Assembly: GCF_030247185.1 (NCBI RefSeq)
Contig: NC_080572.1
Span: 214,487,435 to 214,551,434, forward strand
DNA length: 64,000 bases
Reading direction: 5' to 3'
DNA from: Malaya genurostris
Taxonomy: Eukaryota; Arthropoda; Insecta; Diptera; Culicidae
Shown: positions 28,679 to 39,219 of the stretch, in pieces
Layout: every line of letters starts with the position of its first letter
Position numbering within the stretch: the first letter of the stretch is position 1
The notes under the pieces: model-generated
Told to the model about the DNA's origin: nothing
Databases searched by the model: none
Seen by the model: only the letters and a program-made list of their open reading frames with translations
Program-made: the position numbers and the translations under genes

Positions 28679-31600
28679 TTTATCATCCGCCGCAAATGAT
28701 TCAATCACTGTCCTGCAGTGGAATTGTCGAAGCATCATGCCAAAACTTGATTCATTTAAAGTTTTGTTGCATAGTCAAAAATGTGATGTATTTGCTTTGT
28801 GCGAAACATGGCTTACATCAAACATAGCCTTAAATTTTAATGACTTTAACATTATACGTCTCGACAGAGACTCCCCGTATGGTGGAGTGCTTTTAGGAAT
28901 TAAGAAATGTTATTCCTTTTATAGATTAAACATTCCTTCGACTTCTAGTATAGAAGTTGTTGCTTGTCAAATAAACATTAAAGGAAAGGACATTTGCATT
29001 GCTTCGGTATATATTCCTCCAAGAGCTCAAGTTGGACAACGACAGCTTAATGAAATTGTCGAAGCCCTTCCTGCTCCACGTTTGATTTTAGGAGATTTCA
29101 ATTCGCACGGAATGATGTGGGGTTCCGTTTACAATGATAGCAGATCATCTCTAATATATAATATTTGCGACAATTTTAGCATGACGGTACCAAATATGGG
29201 TAGCATGACACGGATCCCAAGACCTCCTGCACGTCCAAGTGCATTAGATTTATTTCTTTGTTCGACTTCAATTCGACTAGATTGCACCTGGAAAGTATTT
29301 CCTGATTTACATGGTAGCGATCATTTACCAATCATCATCTCAATTAGCAGTAACAAAGGCATTGCTAATTCAGTTAATATTCCATATGATTTGACAAAAA
29401 ATATTGACTGGATTAAATACCAAAGTAATATTTCAAGTGTCTTAACTTCAATGGAAGAGCTTCCCCCACTTGAAGAATATGACTTCCTCGTTTGTTCGAT
29501 TCTGGAGGCCGCAGAACAAGCCCAAACCAAACGATTTCTTGGTCCATCGTCTAACAGAAGACCTCCAAATCCTTGGTGGGACAAAGAGTGCTCAGATGCT
29601 AAACACGCGAAACAAAATGCTTTCAAGACGTTTTTAAAACGAGGAGGAGGAACTCCTCAGAATTTTGAAAAATTCTTGGTTTTAGAAACCAAGTACAAGA
29701 ACATACTTCGGGTTAAGAAATGCAGCTATTGGAGACATTTTGTGGAAGGTTTGTCAAGAGAAACCTCAATGAGCACTCTTTGGAATACGGCCAGACGAAT
29801 GAGGAATCGTAACGTAGGAAATGAGAGTGAGGAGTACTCGAATCGATGGATATTTGATTTTGCGAGGAAAGTTTGTCCAGATTCCGTTCCTACGCATAGC
29901 ATTGTTAGGGAGTCTTCTTCAAATGATGATTCCATTGATAGCCCCTTTTCAATGATGGAATTTTCCATAGCACTCATGTCTTGTAACAATAACGCTCCTG
30001 GATTGGACAGAATTAAATTCAACTTGGTGAAGAATCTGCCCGACCTCGCAAAAAGACGTTTGTTGGAATTGTTCAACAAGTTTCTTGAGCAAAATATTGT
30101 TCCACCTGACTGGAGACAAGTGAAAGTTATCGCCATTCAAAAGCCGGGGAAACCAGCTTCCAATCACAACTCATATAGACCCATTGCGATGTTGTCCTGC
30201 ATCAGAAAATTGTTCGAAAAAATTATTCTACGACGTCTCGACACTTGGGTCGAGACGAACGGTTTGTTGTCAGATACTCAGTTTGGCTTCCGTAGAAATA
30301 AAGGGACGAATGATTGCCTTGCATTACTTTCGTCTGACATCCAAATTGCCTTCGCTCAAAAGCAACAAATGGCATCTGTATTTTTAGACATTAAAGGAGC
30401 ATTTGATTCAGTTTCCATTGATGTTCTTTCAGACAAGCTCCACCAACATGGACTCCCAGCGGTTATAAATAATTATTTGCACAACCTTTTGTCAGAGAAA
30501 CGCATGCATTTTTCACATGGCGATTTGGCAACAATCAGAATTAGCTACATGGGTCTCCCGCAAGGCTCATGCCTCAGTCCGCTCCTCTATAATTTTTACG
30601 TGAATGACATTGACAGCTGTCTAGTAACCCCATGTACACTAAGACAATTGGCAGATGATGGCGTGGTTTCAGTTACTGGATCCAAAGCTATTGATCTGCA
30701 AAAACCATTGCAAGATACCTTAGATAAATTGTCCGCTTGGGCTGTTCATCTTGGTATCGAATTCTCTGCGGAGAAAACAGAGCTGGTCGTCTTTTCAAAA
30801 AAGCATGATCCCGCGCAACTTCAGCTTCATATGATGGGAAGAATTATCGAACAGGTTTTGACTTTCAAATACCTCGGGGTGTGGTTTGATTCCAAATGCA
30901 CGTGGGGAGGACACATTAGGTATCTGATAACGAAATGCCAACAAAGAGTAAATTTTCTTCGAACAATAACAGGGTCTTGGTGGGGTGCTCATCCGCAAGA
31001 TCTAATAAAATTGTATCAGACAACGATACTTTCAGTGATGGAATATGGATGCGTTTGTTTTCGTTCCGCTGCAAATTCTCATATTATCAAACTTGAGCGA
31101 ATTCAGTACCGTTGTTTGCGAATTGCTTTAGGCTGCATGCATTCGACACATACAATGAGTCTTGAAGTTCTGGCGGGAGTTCTTCCATTAAAAGATCGAT
31201 TTTGGGAGCTTTCATCACGCCTGCTAATAAGATGTGATGTGCTGAATCCCATGGTAATTAATAATTTCGAACGACTAGTCGAGCTTCGATCTCAAACAAA
31301 ATTCATGACAGTATATTTTAACCATATGTCACAGGAAATCAACCCTTCAAGATATATTCCTATCCGTGTCAGCCTCCTAAATGTACCTGACTCAACTTTA
31401 TTTTTCGACACATCCATGCAGCGCGAAGTGCGTGGAATCCCGGACCACCTACGCTCTATGGAAATCCCAAAAATATTTTCAAGTAAGTTCAGGCATATTA
31501 ACTCTGAGAAAATGTTTTACACGGACGGATCGCGAATGGAAGAAGCGACAGGGTTTGGTATGTTCAACAATAATGTTTCGGCCTCATTCAAGCTTCAAGA

Positions 31601-32363
31601 ACCTGCATCTGTTTATATAGCAGAGTTAGCAGCAGTTCATTATAGCTTGAATGTAATCGTCACATTATCTCCAAACCATTATTTCCTCTTCACAGATAGT
31701 CTGAGTGCAATTGAAGCCATTCGCTCAAACGCTGCTGGCAAAAATGAACCGTTTTTCTTGGGTAAAATAAAACAGTGTCTGAACGACATATTGAATAATA
31801 ATTATCTAATCACAATAGTTTGGGTTCCGGCTCATTGCTCCATTCCAGGCAATGAAAGAGCCGATATTTTAGCCAAACGTGGTGCTATTGAGGGTGAAAT
31901 TTATGAGAGACCGATTGCTTTCAACGAATTCTATAGCGCGTCTCGCCAAAGAACACTTGCCAGCTGGCAAGCTTCTTGGGATAAAGATGATCTGGGTCGG
32001 TGGATGCACTCAATTATTCCTAAAATATCGACAAAGGCATGGTTCAGGGGACTGGATGTGAGTAGAGATTTCATTCGTGTGATGTCCAGACTCATGTCCA
32101 ATCACTACACGTTAGATGCACATCTCCTTCGAATTGGGCTCTCCGAGACTAATCATTGTGCTTGCGGAGAAGGTTATCGGGATATTGATCATGTCGTTTG
32201 GACATGCGTGGAGTATCGTGATGTCAGATCTCAACTAATAAATTCTTTGCGTACCCAAGGTAGACTATCCAATGTCCCAGTTCGCGACATTCTTGCTTGT
32301 CGTGACCTTCCATACATGAAACTTCTTTATCATTTCATTAAATCCATTGGAGTTCCAATTTAA
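28671..32363 (+). CDS. I-clade ORF2: endonuclease, reverse transcriptase, RNase H (intact)
   Basis: Starts at the ATG at 28671 inside the ORF1 stop (ATGGATAA overlap); 1230 residues. The N-terminal apurinic-type endonuclease shows QWNCRS (16-21), CETW with Glu45, GDFNSH with Asp142, Asn144 and His146, and SDHLP (about 220). RT has a PGKPASNHNSYRPI block, FLDIKGAFDSV (motif A), GLPQGSCLSPLLYN (motif B) and LADDG (motif C, Asp662/663). RNase H has YTDGS (Asp952), AELAA, FTDSLS and WVPAHCSIPGNERAD. A C-terminal CACGEG-X4-DHVVWTC motif closes the protein. It nicks target DNA and primes reverse transcription there. No inactivating change was seen. Confidence 0.95.
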   Translation: MDNLSSAANDSITVLQWNCRSIMPKLDSFKVLLHSQKCDVFALCETWLTSNIALNFNDFNIIRLDRDSPYGGVLLGIKKCYSFYRLNIPSTSSIEVVACQINIKGKDICIASVYIPPRAQVGQRQLNEIVEALPAPRLILGDFNSHGMMWGSVYNDSRSSLIYNICDNFSMTVPNMGSMTRIPRPPARPSALDLFLCSTSIRLDCTWKVFPDLHGSDHLPIIISISSNKGIANSVNIPYDLTKNIDWIKYQSNISSVLTSMEELPPLEEYDFLVCSILEAAEQAQTKRFLGPSSNRRPPNPWWDKECSDAKHAKQNAFKTFLKRGGGTPQNFEKFLVLETKYKNILRVKKCSYWRHFVEGLSRETSMSTLWNTARRMRNRNVGNESEEYSNRWIFDFARKVCPDSVPTHSIVRESSSNDDSIDSPFSMMEFSIALMSCNNNAPGLDRIKFNLVKNLPDLAKRRLLELFNKFLEQNIVPPDWRQVKVIAIQKPGKPASNHNSYRPIAMLSCIRKLFEKIILRRLDTWVETNGLLSDTQFGFRRNKGTNDCLALLSSDIQIAFAQKQQMASVFLDIKGAFDSVSIDVLSDKLHQHGLPAVINNYLHNLLSEKRMHFSHGDLATIRISYMGLPQGSCLSPLLYNFYVNDIDSCLVTPCTLRQLADDGVVSVTGSKAIDLQKPLQDTLDKLSAWAVHLGIEFSAEKTELVVFSKKHDPAQLQLHMMGRIIEQVLTFKYLGVWFDSKCTWGGHIRYLITKCQQRVNFLRTITGSWWGAHPQDLIKLYQTTILSVMEYGCVCFRSAANSHIIKLERIQYRCLRIALGCMHSTHTMSLEVLAGVLPLKDRFWELSSRLLIRCDVLNPMVINNFERLVELRSQTKFMTVYFNHMSQEINPSRYIPIRVSLLNVPDSTLFFDTSMQREVRGIPDHLRSMEIPKIFSSKFRHINSEKMFYTDGSRMEEATGFGMFNNNVSASFKLQEPASVYIAELAAVHYSLNVIVTLSPNHYFLFTDSLSAIEAIRSNAAGKNEPFFLGKIKQCLNDILNNNYLITIVWVPAHCSIPGNERADILAKRGAIEGEIYERPIAFNEFYSASRQRTLASWQASWDKDDLGRWMHSIIPKISTKAWFRGLDVSRDFIRVMSRLMSNHYTLDAHLLRIGLSETNHCACGEGYRDIDHVVWTCVEYRDVRSQLINSLRTQGRLSNVPVRDILACRDLPYMKLLYHFIKSIGVPI

Positions 32364-32687
32364 ATTTTATTTTATGTTAAACTGTTTTCTCTTCCATGAG
32401 TTCAACCAATAGCCAACTATAGGATATTGAATATAAGTGGTGAACTGATACAAACAATCCTGAAATAGTTATAAGATCATGTACAAAATAAATGTATTTT
32501 ATTTAATGTAATTAAAATAGCAACTCGCTTGATAAAAACAGTGTTTAGATTAACTAATGAGCACCAACATACTAATATGATATTCGAAATGTATTAGGTT
32601 TAAACTACTATGTATTGTGGATGCCACGGCGAAGAAAAACTTATGTATATTGCCTATGAAATAAACGTATTTATGAAAAAAAAAAAA
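32364..32687 (+). other. I-element 3' UTR and poly(A) tail
   Basis: An AT-rich 3' UTR shares catgagttcaaccaatag and the terminal aataaacgtatttatg with the second copy. The first 40 nt after the ORF2 stop differ between the copies. The tail is 12 A. Confidence 0.8.
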
Positions 32688-32701
32688 TTATTCATACCAT
32701 T

Positions 32702-33204
32702 TGATCATTACTCAGAAGAATGCTCTTTTGGTTCTGTAAAAATATTCAATGACAAATAAAAGGTATACTTTTTGCTCTTCGATTGTATATCTACGTTAAA
32801 ATATTGTTAACAACATTGCAATTAGGAAACACCGACGAAAACGGCTTCATTAAGGCAACCAATAAATAAACACCAATGCTCATTCGTTCGAATTTTGCTG
32901 AAAACAATGTCGTATCGATGAAGATTCCCTATTGATTGCATGAATGTTTTGCAACAAAGGAGCAAATATTGGCTTCGTTATATTGGCGGTTCTAATTGCC
33001 CCTTTTGTTTCTTGTCGTGGCTGGTTGAGCGAGAAATTGTCAATTCGTTTATTCATTTGTTGAAATTCTCATAATCAGTTGATTGAATGAAATTTTTCTT
33101 CTGGATTGTTGCCATAAGTTCAAGCATGAAGATAACAAAATGGATAGAAAAAAATTTGCTTGATTGCAACAGAAACGTTTCTATTTAAAATTTTAAATTG
33201 CAAA
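32702..33204. other. No recognisable gene
   Basis: AT-rich flanking sequence between the I-clade element and the next nested element. No motif or paired repeat was seen. Confidence 0.4.
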
Positions 33205-33783
33205 TACACCCAAACCTCCGTTTACGAACACTATTTTATACGTTACCTCTTTTTACGTAACTCTTTTTACGAACCAAATCCCAAATAACGTTTTGGCATA
33301 CATCGAAAGCGATTTCCGACTCCACGGAAACTACTACAATATGGGTATTTTAGGAACGGGTTTAAAGAGTAGAATCCGGAAAATGATGTTTAAGGTTTTT
33401 TGGAAATCCAAGATGGCGACATCCGGTTGATTGATATTCCTTGAAAACCCTTGCAATATGAGTATCTTCGGAACGGAATTGATGAGTAGATGTCGGAAAA
33501 CGGTGTTTGAGGTCGTCAAATGGTGAGATAACTAACTCCTCACAAGTTCGTATCTTATGCCTCCCCGAGCGTCTATGATGACATTTTGTCAACAGAACGG
33601 CGTCGACTGAGTGCTATCGCCTTCTGCGTTAGTAGCAGAATGAGAGGGTGAAAAATGGCTTGTAGTTTGAAGCTCAACCTACTGTGCAATATTTATTGTA
33701 GTATATTGCCACACATGGTTCCGTTGTTTGTTGCATTATTTGTTATATATTGAATTGAATTATATTACATTGTATTATATATT

Positions 33784-34060
<277 letters not shown>

Positions 34061-34312
34061 TCATGATTAACAAAGAAATATTATATTTCCTGCAGTACTG
34101 CGACGAAAGAAGAGCATAACTTACACTGCGACAACTGTACAACTGTTATACATTGTATCATAGCATATTATTTCATATAGTATCTTCTGTTATGTTATAT
34201 TATGAAATGAGTAAGGCGCACCCTTCTAACGAACAAACCATCAGGCTGGTTTAAGCTGGTACAGCGAAATTCTTTATTATATGGCCGGATGTTCTTAACG
34301 ATTTATTAATTT

Positions 34313-34827
34313 TAGTTTGACGTAAAGCCGCCATGACTAAGTTCAGTTTTTGCAATGACTGAGCGGAAATATATATTGGAGAAGCCAAGTGAAAGAAAAA
34401 CTAACAGAAAAGATGAATTTTTTGGAAAAAGATACGCTCAGAGACAGGACTCGAACCTGCGTTCTTATGCATTCCGTGCATACGCGCTACCATTTCGCCA
34501 CTCTGATCTTGCTTTAGCCACACTAAAACTCACAGACATAGTAGCAACGTACATCGAACATGGTCCACATCCTGGCCGTCACCCGACCGATACCCTATAT
34601 CCAAACATCTTCTCTGTTCATCAAACACTAGTCCTCTCGTTTTATACCTATTTCTCCGATCAAGCATTGAGTAGGAGAGTGTATTTACAATCGCTTGTCA
34701 CCTTCTTTAATGGTGCCAGTCGCTGGCTGGACATCGTCAGCGACAGACCCCTATGAAGGTTGTATTGATTGTCTGCCCTTTCCTACCAGAAGCAGATTGT
34801 TACGGAAAATCAAACCGCAATTGTTTT
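34313..34827 (-). repeat. tRNA-bearing SINE-like repeat, copy C
   Basis: On the minus strand the unit runs from about 34827 to an aaactaaaa end at 34313. It has about 310 bp of 5' body, a tRNA-like core and about 120 bp of 3' body. A direct repeat ttaacgatttattaat flanks it (about 34294-34311 and 34831-34847), fitting a target duplication. Its 5' body is shared with copy B and its tRNA plus 3' body with copy A. It is nested inside the 1.5-kb retroposon, since the flanks are continuous with that element. Confidence 0.7.
34438..34506 (-). tRNA. tRNA-like cloverleaf with GGA (Ser) anticodon position, within a repeat
   Basis: The minus strand folds as a short tRNA. The acceptor pairs TCAGAGT with TCTCTGA (six of seven pairs). 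The D-arm carries GAAATGGTAG, and the anticodon stem TATGC/GCATA encloses loop ACGGAAT with GGA at the anticodon position. The variable loop is 5 nt. The T-arm GCAGG/CCTGT encloses TTCGAGT, a good B box. A true tRNA-Ser should have a long variable arm, which is missing, so this is more likely a tRNA-derived SINE promoter than a working tRNA-Ser gene. Two related, more damaged copies lie at 560-640 and (deleted) 7.48 kb. Confidence 0.55.
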
Positions 34828-36060
34828 TAACGATTTATTAATGTTCTTGCTGGAAGGCGCCGGGTCCTCAAACCCCATTTTGGCCTTCTTAACAGCAATT
34901 ATATGAAAGCTATCTGATAATCAAATTCGGATCTACTGTAAGTCTACCCGCAAACACTGGTAATGCCTTGAACTGATGGTGGCTTCAAACATACATACAT
35001 ACATACATACATTTGATGCGCATGAATGTTCTTTTCGTGGAACAGTGAAGTGAGTTTCGATTGTTGCACTCTAATTGTATCTGTCAAACGAAGTCCGTTG
35101 TATCTTCCAACCTGCATTGCAACTGGTTGTATTTTTTTTCAGCTGAAGGCTCTATCGAAACAAAACGAAAGGTAGGTTTATATTTGTTTAAAACATAGTT
35201 TTGGATCAAGAAAATAAGGTCCTTCACAGTTTTTGTAGAATTACGCGTAGTAGACGGTTTCTCTTCTCTGTGGCTTCTTGTTATTTCATGGTATGTTTCG
35301 CTTGGGTTACGCCGTCCGAAGTACTACTTGTATTCGGTTTTTGCTTTCCGGTTTTTGTGATTTAGAAAAAAAATGATGAAAAAGAATGTTATATCTCGTT
35401 TATGTCTTTTCCTCCAATACAACACGGGAAGTCGCTATCGTATTTATACCTGCCAATATAGAAAAGACAACCGCGACTGCAAATTTTTTTTCGGTAATAG
35501 TATGCCATCTAATGTCTAGTAACCATTACAGTGTTAACGTTTTTTTTTATGACAGTGCGCCATATAGCTGCAGATAGCAGCAGAAGCCAATTCAACCATT
35601 CACGTCATAACATTATATTTTTGTAGTTCAATTCCATAATTTCCCGGTATATACTAATCAAACCCGTCCCGAAAATACCCATATTATAAATGTTTTTAAA
35701 CAATATCAAAGAACCAGAAGATGCCATCTTGGATTTCCGAACCACTTCAAACATCGTTTTCCGTCATCTACTCATCAAACCCGTCCCGAAAATACCCATA
35801 TTGTTGTAATTTCCATGGAGCCGGAAATTGTTATCATTGGATGCAAAAACCTCTTTTTACGAAGTTGGTTCGTAAAAAAAGTTTACGTTATTTGGGATTT
35901 GGTTCGTAGAAAAAGATTACGTTATTTGGTATTTGGTTCGTAAAAAGAGTTACGTAAGAAGAGGTAACGTAAAAAAAGTGTTCGTAAACGGAGGTTTGGG
36001 TGTATTCAAGTTTTGCATGCATGCAGTTATTTTTATAGCGTTAAGTTCTCTGCAATTACT

Positions 36061-36103
36061 ACTCTTCTGCTATTTCGATAATAAATCGAAATAGCAGAAG
36101 AGT
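36061..36103. repeat. Perfect 19-bp stem, 5-nt loop hairpin
   Basis: actcttctgctatttcgat at 36061-36079 is exactly inverted at 36085-36103, around the loop aataa. It lies 59 bp outside the right end of the TA-flanked element. It could be a recent inverted duplication, a MITE relic or a short hairpin RNA. No promoter is evident. Confidence 0.9.
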
Positions 36104-36109
36104 ATTAAT

Positions 36110-39100
36110 AATTGTCTAAACTAGAAATTATTCTTAGGCACTTAAAATTTACCTTGGGATACTTGCAAATTTCTCAGGTGAAAACGACATAACAAAACAT
36201 TTCATCCATATTGTTGTCTAACAGCTCTGGCATGTTACACGTGGTACTGAAACGTTGGCTATAATTTCGCTTATACTAACAGATTCGTGTGTTTCCTTAC
36301 AGCTTCGCTTTTGCATCAAATGACCAATCAGAACTATGATTTCCAGTTGATAAATCGCTTACTCCTTGAAAACCATCGTCTCCGTAAGAGAAATCCAGTA
36401 AGCCAGCACAGTGTCTTAGATTTTTAGCTGACAAAATAGGACACTGCTCGCTATTAATCGAAATTTCAAGCATATAAAATTGAAAATACTTGGCTCGATA
36501 CACTCAAATCGGAACTTAAAAATATTTCCAATCAGATGGTGAAATAATATTGATAAATAATACAAAATTGACTGAGCTGTAAGTGTTCAAAACCTGACCA
36601 CATTTCTAGGTGTATTTTTCCCTGAGTTTCCAATTTGCACTCCTATATAGAAAACAAAGATGTGTTCCACATCAAAAACTAAACAAGGGCATTTTGCCCC
36701 GGTGCCCCCTAGAGAGAATTTTCCTTAACCAGATGAAGAACTAAGAAATCGTTTCTATAACTTTGCAAGAACCACATCAGCCCTTACCAACGTATCAGTC
36801 GATATCAACATCCCACACATTACCCACACGTTACTTTGCCTACAAAGGCCATCAAGATAGAAACGACGTTGGAAATCCATTCTACCCGCAGTTTGCGGTT
36901 TCGTCAGAAGAATCAATACCAGAGGGAATGCGATTATTTGAAAGCTTTGAAATTGAGTTTCGTGGCAGAGGTGGTTTAGATTCTTGTGCATCTTCCATGT
37001 ATTATGGTGTGACGCACAAACCCTTTGTTTGATCTGGTTGGAACGATGATGACGTATGGGTTTTTAGTTAGAGTTGGGCAAACAATGTTCGTTTAAGAAA
37101 AAAACCGCTAAAAAATTTATATTTAGTTCTACAAAAAAAAACTAGTTCTGTTAAACCTTTGTTTCGTTCTTCTGAAATTTTATACGTTCCTCCGAAAAAG
37201 TATGAGAGACATAAGGCAAATTCAAAGATAGTGAGTACTTTTTGACATGTATTTGTATCAATAATCATCATTTTTATGTACTTTTTAAAGATCGCGAATA
37301 TATGCAATTTTTACCATATTCTCAAATCCTGCGACCATTCCAAAATACGCAGTAAATTTATAATCTTTTGAAGAATTCGATTACTTCCATTTCTTCATCA
37401 TTCTTTAATGATGAACTCTAGTTTACTCGTTCTTCTAGAAGAACTAGTTCTTTTGAATCGTTCGCGAATGAATGGTTCATCTCTAGTTTCAGTTAAACAA
37501 TCTGTTCTTTGACAAATAAAAATAAAATGGAAACTCAAAGCTGCGTCAAGCATTTTATCAGCGAGACTAGCGAAATAAATCGTTTCTTATGAGGGCTACG
37601 ACTATGGTAGCAAAACATTATTTGTACACAAATCTACTACTAACCTCTATTTAAATTTTTGTACCTATATAGGCTCTATGCCCTGGATAGTCACTAAATA
37701 ATTCAATATCAACTTCCATTGAAAGCGTTATGGAGAAACAATTAGAACTACCCAATATTCCAATCTTCACTCCTGAATAATCAACAATCGTCTCTACCGT
37801 TGTTTGAATAGATTAATTTAGACTCTAATATTTCTCATTTTCAGAATATTGGGTTCATTGGACAGAAATGAACGAGTTTAAAGCATGGGTTTTTTTGTCT
37901 AAAATATTATTTGAATGCAACGCTAAAACAACAACAGTCAAGGTACTACATTCCGATAAGGAACTAGACATTCTGTTTCAACAGACTTCGCAGCCGACTA
38001 AGAATCGTTTCTTAAAACATCAATTAACCGACTGAAACCCAAGGAAGGAAAATTTTCTTCATGTGCGAATTTTATTGATTTTTCACTACCCGTTCGTGAA
38101 CCAACCCGACTGAAGGAAAGGAGCAAATAGTTCATCAAGTCGTTTATTGCTCGGCCTGCAGGAGTTGAACTACATAGTATCGATCAGATCAGACCAAGGA
38201 AACAGATAGATAAAAATACCACCAAACGATGGTGGAGGGCTCAGGCCTTCAAAGACTCATTGCCTTCATACACATCAATATCCAGTTCGATATGCCGGTC
38301 GGTCGGTCGGTCGGTCGGTCAATTCAATGCACCGCCCGATGAAACAGAAGGGGGAAGTTTCTATTCAGTAGAGGGCGTGCAATTTTACCATAGGAAAAGG
38401 TCAGATTGTGTGGCATTGGAGTGCACTTTAAGTGAGGTAGTAAACAGGTTTGCCATGTTTTCCAACTGGTTGACCATTGAGAACCGGTCAAGCCAAAAGT
38501 CGAGTCGTGTGCTTGCATGGATGCTTTTGTCCTTCCCTACAGGACCAGCCAACAGTCCCGGTCAACTTGTGGCTGACCAGTGGCTGTTCGGTATGGTTTT
38601 GACAGTAAGAGCTGACCTTTCCGAAGTGCTTTCGGATGCAAAGTTTTTCACGGTGAGCAGCGCTCACCGCTTTAAGTCACCCGTTCATAATGTTTTACCG
38701 AAAATGTACTCTGGAATGGTGGATGGGTTGCTAACGTATGTTAATTTTTAGAAGAAAAAAGAACAAAGAAAAAACTGTTTCCCATATGCAGTCAAATATA
38801 AACATAGACTTCCTACTGATTCGAATGTTTTCTCTTTCTTTTCAGATCTTCAAACGTGTGCAAAAAGGTACGTTCTGTTCAATTGATAGGATTCTTTGAC
38901 GGATATTAGAATGTATGTAATCAGATTTTCTGTTGCAATACTCGTACTTTTTTAATTCTCCTTTTCAAAAGAACGTTCAACGAATACAATTCGATTAATC
39001 AGTCTTGTGTAAATAACTCCTTTTATTTTTCCTTTTTTTTGTGTCAATCGTGTTCAAAAAAACTTTTTAAATAATTGGACAAATCTATCAACTTTTACCG

Positions 39101-39219
39101 ACAATTGAGATATTCTTTCGTCTTTTAGTTCTCACTGATCATAATTTATCAAAAGCTAGCGTGAAACGGAATATTTGATAAAGGTGAAATGTGGCGGAAA
39201 GCGTTCGTCGCGTTTTTGA
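36110..39219. other. Apparently unique sequence; no recognised gene
   Basis: No transposon motif or internal repeat pair was seen, apart from a (GGTC) tetranucleotide run at 38294-38318. A 163-codon open stretch (38260-38748) begins at TTG and shows no domain. The 38.2-38.75 kb stretch is more GC-rich than its surroundings. It might hold an exon or a regulatory element of a host gene, but the sequence alone does not show this. Confidence 0.4.
38294..38318 (+). repeat. (GGTC)n tetranucleotide microsatellite
   Basis: Six consecutive ggtc units. Confidence 0.9.

Larger units (their letters stand above)
26676..32687 (+). mobile_element. Full-length I-clade non-LTR retrotransposon, copy 1
   Basis: About 6.0 kb running from CAGT at 26676 to a 12-A tail at 32676-32687, flanked by a 15-bp duplication with one mismatch. 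It holds a 689-bp 5' UTR, ORF1 (nucleocapsid-like), ORF2 (endonuclease, RT, RNase H) and a 312-bp 3' UTR ending aataaacgtatttatg plus A-tail. The RNase H and the three ORF1 zinc knuckles place it in the I clade. It resembles the mosquito MosquI group, from memory of the family rather than a search. Both ORFs are open, so this copy may be mobile. Confidence 0.92.

Noticed and set aside
38260..38748. 163-codon open stretch as a host exon
   Set aside because: No ATG, no domain, and one end is a (GGTC) repeat. Kept only as a repeat-poor region of interest.
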